64,000 nt of DNA from contig NZ_RYYL01000003.1 in assembly GCF_004378855.1 (NCBI RefSeq), positions 1 to 64,000 on the forward strand. The letters run 5' to 3'. Position 1 is the stretch's first letter; each line of letters begins with the position of its first letter. The position numbers were made by a program, and so were the translations under genes. Source of the stretch: Campylobacter sp. US33a. GTDB lineage: Bacteria; Campylobacterota; Campylobacteria; Campylobacterales; Campylobacteraceae. Positions 58,587-64,000 of the stretch are shown in pieces. Under the pieces are notes generated by a model, which was not told where the DNA came from, did no database searches, and saw only the letters and a list, made by a program, of their open reading frames with translations.

Positions 58587-59791
58587 TCTAAACTTCCTCC
58601 ATAAAATAAATTTTCATTCTCTTTTAAACCTAAAGATTTTAAATATTTAACATTCTCTTTTTTATTTGCCATCAAAGCAAAATCAAGAGCATTAAAACCC
58701 AAATCATCAATTTCAAATATTTTCACACCTTTAGCTACAAGTAATTTTAAAATTTCAACATCCCCATAACTTGCTGCGTGCATAAAAAGATTTTTAGAAG
58801 TATGTTCTAGGGCACAAAAGGTAATGTAATAAGGCGTATCAAAATTTGTATTGTTACTTAATGCGAGTTTTTCATTGTTGTTAATGTATTTTTGATGGAT
58901 ATTTGCACCATTTTCAATTAAAAGTTGAGCTATATCCTTGCGATTAAATTCAACCGCATAAAAAAGTGGAGATTTTCCAAAAGCATTCGTTTGATTGACA
59001 TTTGCACCTTGCGTGATTAAAAACTGAGTATTTTCATAATTTTCCAAAGCATAAAAAATAGCACTTTCATAGCTTTCATTAAGCTTTGCGCCCAATTTAA
59101 TAAACAAGGTTAAAATTTTAATATCTTTTTGTGCCAATAAAGCTATTTGCAAAGCTATACTAAGCTCGGCTTGAGAAGGATTGTTTTGATATATATAAGA
59201 CTCAATGGCCTCTACATTACTTTCTGGTTTGATAATAAGCTTGGCAAATTCTGAGAGTTCCTTATTGATTTTTGTATCACCAACAGCCCAATATAAAAAT
59301 TCATCCAAGACTTGGTTACTTAGCTTTTCGCTTGTATTTTTATCAAAATTTTTATTTTGATAAAAGAGCTTCAAAGCATTTTTTGCACTCTCATGCTCTT
59401 TCCAAAATTCTTTATATAACCTATAATTTCCTATACTTTGATAAGCCCAATATTCAAAGTATTTTTTTAATCTTAGCATATCTTTTAAATTTGAATTTAA
59501 GCTAGGATTTAAAGCCATTTTTAAAAGTAAAAAGTCAAATTTTTTAAGATTAGGCAAATAATAAATTCCAGAACAAGCACTATTACTTCCACGAATGGTA
59601 TTTGAAATTTGATAAAGTTTTTGAGTAAAGGATTGATTTTTAAAAGAATCTTTGCATGTTGATACTTTATAATACAAATCCTGATTAAAATTTTCAGGAT
59701 TTGTATTTTTTTCGTATTTTAAAATTTCATTACAATCTTGGGCCTCTAACAACACAATAAAAAAGCACAAAATCAGTATTTTTCGCAACAT
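58583..59791 (-). CDS. Secreted/periplasmic ankyrin-repeat protein
   Basis: The 402-aa protein has a signal peptide (K-I-L-I-L-C-F-F-I-V-L-L-E-A), an alpha-helical region rich in aromatic residues (about 20-215), then ankyrin repeats near 235-300 (for example G-A-N-V-N-Q-T-N-A-F-G-K-S-P-L-F-Y-A-V) and near 330-395 (H-A-A-S-Y-G-D-V-E-I-L-K-L-L-V-A-K-G). Ankyrin repeats bind proteins; a periplasmic partner is unknown. The lone cysteines near 20 and 71 may pair. It heads a minus-strand run ankyrin-SDR-antiporter-trmA. Confidence 0.82.
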   Translation of the reverse strand: MLRKILILCFFIVLLEAQDCNEILKYEKNTNPENFNQDLYYKVSTCKDSFKNQSFTQKLYQISNTIRGSNSACSGIYYLPNLKKFDFLLLKMALNPSLNSNLKDMLRLKKYFEYWAYQSIGNYRLYKEFWKEHESAKNALKLFYQNKNFDKNTSEKLSNQVLDEFLYWAVGDTKINKELSEFAKLIIKPESNVEAIESYIYQNNPSQAELSIALQIALLAQKDIKILTLFIKLGAKLNESYESAIFYALENYENTQFLITQGANVNQTNAFGKSPLFYAVEFNRKDIAQLLIENGANIHQKYINNNEKLALSNNTNFDTPYYITFCALEHTSKNLFMHAASYGDVEILKLLVAKGVKIFEIDDLGFNALDFALMANKKENVKYLKSLGLKENENLFYGGSLE

Positions 59792-59844
59792 TTTTAACCT
59801 TTCTTGAACTTTTATTATTGTATCTAAAACTGCTTCAATGTAAA

Positions 59845-62391
59845 TTAATTGTCTAATTTAAAATTATTAATTTCATTGAAATTTAAGTACTTGTAAATAT
59901 TTGCTTTGTGTGCATCATTTAGCTTATCACTAACAATTTGCAAATATTCTTCCTTGCTTGGGATCTTTCCTAAAATTGCACAAACAGCTGCAAGTTCAGC
60001 ACTTCCTAAATAAACTTTTGCCCCCATACCCATACGGTTATCAAAATTTCTTGTCGAAGTTGAGAAAACCACGGCTCCATCATTTACCCTAGCTTGATTT
60101 CCCATACATAAAGAACAACCTGGAACTTCTATCCTAGCTCCTGCAGCTCCAAAAACACTATAATATCCTTCTTTAGTAAGTTGCGCTTTATCCATTTTTG
60201 TTGGTGGAACTACCCAAAGTCTAGTTTTTAACATACCTTTGTCTTTTAAAATTTCACCTAAGGCTCTGTAATGTCCTATATTTGTCATACAAGAACCTAC
60301 GAAAACTTCATCGATATTTTTAGGACGATTGTTATCGGCTAAAATTTCGCTTAAAGTTGCCACATCATCAGGATCATTTGGACATGCCAAAATCGGCTCT
60401 TTGATATCATTAAGATTAATTTCTATCACATAAGCGTATTTTGCATCTTTATCTGCTCTTAAAAGACTAGGATTTTTAAGCCATTCTCTCATTTTTTCAG
60501 CTCTTCTAGCAAGAGTGGCTTTATCTTGATAACCTGCTTCAATCATAGCCTCAATCAAAGAAATATTTGATTTAATATATTCACTAACGCTTTCTATGCT
60601 AAGATCTACACTACAAGCGGCAGCACTTCTTTCAGCGCTTGCATCGCTTAATTCAAAAGCTTGTTCTACTTTTAAATTTGGTAATCCTTCAATTTCTAAA
60701 ATTTTACCTGCAAAAATATTTTTCTTATTTTTCTTTTCAACCGTTAATTGACCTTGTTTAATTGCATAGTATGGAATGGCATTGACTAAGTCTCTTAAAG
60801 TTACCCCAGGTTGTAATTCTCCACTAAAACGCACTAAAACACTTTCAGGCACATTTAAAGGCATAGATCCAGTAACCGCAGCAAAAGCTACAAGTCCGCT
60901 TCCTGCAGGAAATGAGATACCTATAGGAAAACGAGTGTGTGAATCCCCGCCTGTTCCAACCGTATCAGGCAACACAAAGCGATTAAGCCATGAATGAATA
61001 ACCCCATCACCTGGTTTTAAACTCACTCCACCACGGCTTGTCATAAAACTTGGTAAAGTTTTGTGTAAATTTGAATCACTAACTTTTGGATAAGCAGCAG
61101 TATGACAAAAACTTTGCATTACAAAATCTGCGTTAAATCCTAAACTAGCTAATTCTTTGATTTCATCTCTTGTCATAGGACCTGTGGTATCTTGAGAACC
61201 AACGGTTAAAGTCATAGGTTCTATATACATACCAGGACGCACGCCTTCAACTCCACATGCGCGGCCCAACATTTTTTGAGCTAAAGTATAACCACCGCTT
61301 GCTGCTTCTGGCTGTATAGGTTTAGTGAAAATATTTTCATTTTCCATTCCCAAAAATTCTCTAGCCTTAGCACAAAGTCCGCGACCAATGATAAGTGGAA
61401 TTCTTCCACCTGCTCTGACTTCATCTAAAATAGTATTTGGACTTAGCTTAAACTCAGCAATTACAGAGCCATTTTTCACAATTTTTCCCTCATAAGGATG
61501 AATTTCAAATTCATCACCCATTTCTAAATTTGTTACATCGCAAATTATAGGTAAAGCACCACTATCTTGAGCAGTATTAAAGAAAATTGGAGCTATGGTA
61601 GAACCCATTACTATGCCGCCACTATGTTTATTTGGAACACCTTCAATTTCTTTACCTAAATGCCATTGTATAGAGTTGATTGCAGACTTTCTACTCGAAC
61701 CTGTTCCAACCACATCACCCACATACACAATTTCTCGACCGCTTTTTTTAAGTTCTTTAATCTTTTCTAAAGATCCCACTTGTCTGACTTTAAGCATAGC
61801 ATTAGCATGTAAAGGAATGTCACTTCTAGTAAAAGCATCTCCAGCTGGACTTAAATCATCGGTATTTGTTTCGCCGGCCACTTTAAACACTACACATTTA
61901 ATCACTTCAGGTAATTTTTCTTTTTTATTAAACCATTCTGCATTTGCCCAACTCTCTAAAACGGATTTAGCATAGGTATTAGCCTTACTAAGTTCTGCAA
62001 TAGTATGGAAATCATCATGCACAAAAATAATATTTTTAAGCACATCTGCTGCCTTGCTAGCAATGCTTTCATCTTTCAAAGCATCAATTAAAACTTTTAC
62101 ATTGTAACCACCTAGCATTGTTTCAAGCATTTTCAGAGCACAATCTTTATCTATGCTTGGGGCTTTAATTTCACCTTTTAAAATAGAATCTAAAAATTCA
62201 CACTTAATTAAAGCTGCATCATCAACGCCTGGATTAACACGGTTTTGTAAAAGATTTGCTAATTCTTCATCATTTTGAGTTTTGAGTATTTCGCAAAGTT
62301 CTCTAGTTTGCTCTGCATTTAAAGGAAGCGGAGGGACGCCTAAAGCTGCTCTTTCTTCAACTAATTTTTGATAATTTTCTTTGAAAGACAT
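59845..62391 (-). CDS. acnB: Aconitate hydratase B
   Basis: AcnB interconverts citrate and isocitrate in the TCA cycle and, as the apo form, can bind mRNA. The 848-aa protein has the HEAT-like N-terminal domain (1-160), the mobile domain 4 with S-S-R-K-S-A near 245, and the [4Fe-4S] ligands in V-G-S-C-M-T-N (near 696) and G-C-S-L-C-M-G-N (near 757). The length fits AcnB. It is divergent from ogt. Confidence 0.97.
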   Translation of the reverse strand: MSFKENYQKLVEERAALGVPPLPLNAEQTRELCEILKTQNDEELANLLQNRVNPGVDDAALIKCEFLDSILKGEIKAPSIDKDCALKMLETMLGGYNVKVLIDALKDESIASKAADVLKNIIFVHDDFHTIAELSKANTYAKSVLESWANAEWFNKKEKLPEVIKCVVFKVAGETNTDDLSPAGDAFTRSDIPLHANAMLKVRQVGSLEKIKELKKSGREIVYVGDVVGTGSSRKSAINSIQWHLGKEIEGVPNKHSGGIVMGSTIAPIFFNTAQDSGALPIICDVTNLEMGDEFEIHPYEGKIVKNGSVIAEFKLSPNTILDEVRAGGRIPLIIGRGLCAKAREFLGMENENIFTKPIQPEAASGGYTLAQKMLGRACGVEGVRPGMYIEPMTLTVGSQDTTGPMTRDEIKELASLGFNADFVMQSFCHTAAYPKVSDSNLHKTLPSFMTSRGGVSLKPGDGVIHSWLNRFVLPDTVGTGGDSHTRFPIGISFPAGSGLVAFAAVTGSMPLNVPESVLVRFSGELQPGVTLRDLVNAIPYYAIKQGQLTVEKKNKKNIFAGKILEIEGLPNLKVEQAFELSDASAERSAAACSVDLSIESVSEYIKSNISLIEAMIEAGYQDKATLARRAEKMREWLKNPSLLRADKDAKYAYVIEINLNDIKEPILACPNDPDDVATLSEILADNNRPKNIDEVFVGSCMTNIGHYRALGEILKDKGMLKTRLWVVPPTKMDKAQLTKEGYYSVFGAAGARIEVPGCSLCMGNQARVNDGAVVFSTSTRNFDNRMGMGAKVYLGSAELAAVCAILGKIPSKEEYLQIVSDKLNDAHKANIYKYLNFNEINNFKLDN

Positions 62392-62422
62392 TTTTTCTCC
62401 TTGGTTTTATTTTGGTCTTTGG

Positions 62423-62428
62423 TATAAT
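62423..62428 (+). promoter_or_regulatory. -10 box of ogt
   Basis: TATAAT 23 nt before the ogt ATG at 62452; GAAAGGA ribosome site between. Confidence 0.5.
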
Positions 62429-62451
62429 TGTAACGATAGAAAGGATAAAAA

Positions 62452-62901
62452 ATGTTTAAAATATATTATTCCACTCCCTTTTGTTACCTATCTTTACAAA
62501 GTGATGGAAAAACCCTTATACAGCTTGATTTTTGTGATGATAAAGGCGAAGAAAAAAGCTGTGAAATTTTGCTACAAGCTTGCAAGGAACTTGATTTATA
62601 TTTTTTAGGAAAATTAAAAAAATTTAGCATTCCTCTAAGAGTACAAGGTAGCAAATTTGAACAAAAAGTTTATCAAGCTTTAATGCAAATTCCTTATGGA
62701 AAAACTGCCACTTATAAAGAAATTGCCCAAAATATCAATCATCCCAAAGCTTTTCGTGCAGTAGGAAACGCAAATTCTAAAAATCAACTTCCTATTTTTA
62801 TCCCATGTCACCGTGTTGTTGCAAGCAATGGTATAGGCGGATATAACGGCGGAATTAAAATCAAAAAATTTTTAATGGAACTTGAGAGAAAATTTATTTG
62901 A
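62452..62901 (+). CDS. ogt: Methylated-DNA-protein cysteine methyltransferase
   Basis: Ogt removes methyl from O6-methylguanine by suicide transfer to its own cysteine. The 149-aa protein has Y-G-K-T-A-T-Y-K-E-I-A near residue 82, R-A-V-G-N-A-N near 101, the active site I-P-C-H-R-V-V near 118, and G-I-G-G-Y-N-G-G near 128. There is no AraC-like N-terminal domain, so it is of the Ogt rather than Ada type. Confidence 0.95.
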   Translation: MFKIYYSTPFCYLSLQSDGKTLIQLDFCDDKGEEKSCEILLQACKELDLYFLGKLKKFSIPLRVQGSKFEQKVYQALMQIPYGKTATYKEIAQNINHPKAFRAVGNANSKNQLPIFIPCHRVVASNGIGGYNGGIKIKKFLMELERKFI

Positions 62902-62952
62902 ACCAAAAGTGCGAAAATATTACTCATTTCTACAATCAGATATGAAAACATT

Positions 62953-63906
62953 TTATAAAAAATCAAACAACTTTTGCTCTTGATTTGCATTTTTTACAAA
63001 TTCATTTTCAAATTCATCAAAATTTTCAAGCAAAACAAGAATATATTTAAAGTCTTTTATTTGTTTCAAATCGCTTATTTTAGAATAAGAAAAATCACAA
63101 AATAAAGAATTTTTTAAAGCGCTTTTGAGACCACCAAAACCTTTAAAATTTTCTTGCCAAAACTCTAATTCTTCTTCGTTTTCCACTGCAATAAAAGCTT
63201 TAGAACTTGTTCCAAACTCTACAATTTGCATTGCTTTATTGACAAAATAAATTTTAAAAAGATTTAATTTATTTAAATCAAAATGAATTTTTAATTTATT
63301 TTCTTGTAAAAAAAACACAAATTTAGCAAAAATTTCAGTATAGATAAAAGGGAGTTTTAGGTTTTTAAAATACAAATCATTGCAAATTAAAGTGCTATAA
63401 AAAGGGCTTGAATTTTGAAATTTTTGCACTTTAGCTGCTTTTAGAATTTCATAATTAGCACAAAGTTTTGAAAGATAGTTTTCATTATCAAGGCAAAAAA
63501 TTTCGCCTTTTTTAGCCCTAATCAAAGAAGTAAAATCCAAAAAAGCATTAGCGTGTAAAATTTTTAAATTAAAAACCTTGCAAAATTCTAATTCTCTTTT
63601 AGAGCAAAATAAAAATTTGCATTCCTTTTCTTCGCATAAAAATCTCAGAAGCCTCAAAATCGCATTTTCTAAATTTTCACTTTTTAGCAAATAAACTTCT
63701 TTGTCTTTAATGTCGATTATTTTATCGCAAACAATGACAAAAGCACCTTTTTCTACAGCTCTTTTAATTTCTTCTTCATCATTGCTAAAAAAAGCAAAAC
63801 TTGGTTTTACCTCGCTTGAATTTAAGGCAAAACCACCCACACTTAAAGTGCTACCTTCATTTAAAATTTGTGTATTTAAAAGCTCATTAAGATTACTAAT
63901 ATTCAT
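62953..63906 (-). CDS. Hypothetical protein with a Mur-ligase-like N-terminal segment
   Basis: The 317-aa protein begins with N-S-S-E-V-K-P-S-F-A-F-F (about 28-39) followed by A-V-E-K-G-A-F-V-I-V-C-D-K near 51, the pattern of the UDP-binding N-terminal domain of MurE/MurF. The central ligase domain with its ATP P-loop is absent; the remainder is a Lys/Phe/Leu-rich alpha/beta sequence I do not recognise. Activity as a ligase is unlikely. Its start overlaps the metG stop (TAATG), so the two are coupled. Confidence 0.7.
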   Translation of the reverse strand: MNISNLNELLNTQILNEGSTLSVGGFALNSSEVKPSFAFFSNDEEEIKRAVEKGAFVIVCDKIIDIKDKEVYLLKSENLENAILRLLRFLCEEKECKFLFCSKRELEFCKVFNLKILHANAFLDFTSLIRAKKGEIFCLDNENYLSKLCANYEILKAAKVQKFQNSSPFYSTLICNDLYFKNLKLPFIYTEIFAKFVFFLQENKLKIHFDLNKLNLFKIYFVNKAMQIVEFGTSSKAFIAVENEEELEFWQENFKGFGGLKSALKNSLFCDFSYSKISDLKQIKDFKYILVLLENFDEFENEFVKNANQEQKLFDFL

Positions 63907-64000
63907 TATCCAATTAAAGAACCATTTTCCACAAGTTGTTCTGGACTAATTAATACAAGTTTATCGCCACTTTTTGCCGAAAGTATCATTCCATCGCTTT
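63906..64000 (-). CDS. metG: Methionyl-tRNA synthetase, C-terminal end only
   Basis: The last 30 codons before TAA (63906-63908) read D-G-M-I-L-S-A-K-S-G-D-K-L-V-L-I-S-P-E, then E-N-G-S-L-I-G, the end of the C-terminal tRNA-binding (Trbp111-like) domain of MetG. The rest lies beyond the window. Confidence 0.85.
   Translation of the reverse strand, partial: SDGMILSAKSGDKLVLISPEQLVENGSLIG

Noticed and set aside
61595-61975. 126-aa open frame opposite acnB
   Set aside because: It is a shadow of conserved acnB codons, with no promoter or ribosome site.

Overview
The window is a stretch of Campylobacter chromosome, most likely from the thermotolerant C. jejuni/C. coli group or a very close relative. 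The DNA is strongly AT-rich, genes are densely packed with frequent 1-14 nt overlaps, -10 boxes are of the TATAAT/TAAAAT type with weak -35 regions, homopolymeric G tracts interrupt surface-glycan genes, and nearly every protein reads as a C. jejuni orthologue. Species cannot be fixed by eye. Gene order is a mosaic relative to what I remember of C. jejuni NCTC 11168: blocks resembling Cj0670-Cj0659, Cj1195-Cj1197, Cj1203-Cj1221, Cj1135-Cj1157 and Cj0831-Cj0838 lie side by side.

Region 1-613 has no ordinary gene. It holds decayed fragments (a 5'-truncated pstB piece and an OmpR-type response-regulator remnant), a strong terminator-like hairpin, and a 20-residue hydrophobic peptide gene with a near-perfect Shine-Dalgarno site, a TATAAT box and repeats that could pair in RNA: a candidate type I toxin or other membrane-peptide locus. 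Region 0.6-3.3 kb (minus) is an operon of an S4-domain protein, tsaE, lptB and rpoN. Region 3.4-9.5 kb (plus) is argG-rplI-hslV-hslU-era followed by two membrane/coiled-coil proteins resembling pilus or secretion assembly proteins. Region 9.5-15.9 kb (minus) holds a membrane protein, a pyrC-like gene without the usual metal ligands, gpsA, gatB, a small membrane protein, atpB and radA.

Region 16.0-19.1 kb (plus) is a four-gene set (nitrilase-family hydrolase, PgdA-like deacetylase, 111-aa protein, CobW-type GTPase) of the kind I remember from Helicobacter pylori HP0309-HP0312. Then follow ftsY and a TlpA-like lipoprotein (minus), a folate cyclo-ligase, rny, a DedA protein and comEC (plus), a YihY protein, an FAD oxidase and an exported protein (minus), an M23 peptidase and hpf (plus), a large AsmA-like protein (minus), and groES-groEL behind a consensus promoter overlapped by a CIRCE operator.

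Region 34.0-49.2 kb is a lipooligosaccharide locus: lgtF, two paralogous GT2 transferases flanking a capsule-type transferase, a 463-aa unrecognised protein, a WlaN/CgtB-like transferase, waaF, a phase-variable MBOAT acyltransferase (G10, frame-shifted in this sequence) with an SGNH-like partner, a broken GT25 gene (nonsense codon plus G9), and the heptose genes gmhA-hldE-hldD-gmhB. waaC and htrB are not in the window.

Region 49.2-64 kb holds a monohaem cytochrome c, ccoS-ccoI, rho, dnaX, trmA, an NhaC-type antiporter, an SDR oxidoreductase, an ankyrin protein, acnB, ogt, a protein with a Mur-ligase-like N-terminus, and the 3' end of metG. I saw no tRNA, rRNA, CRISPR array, insertion sequence or prophage.
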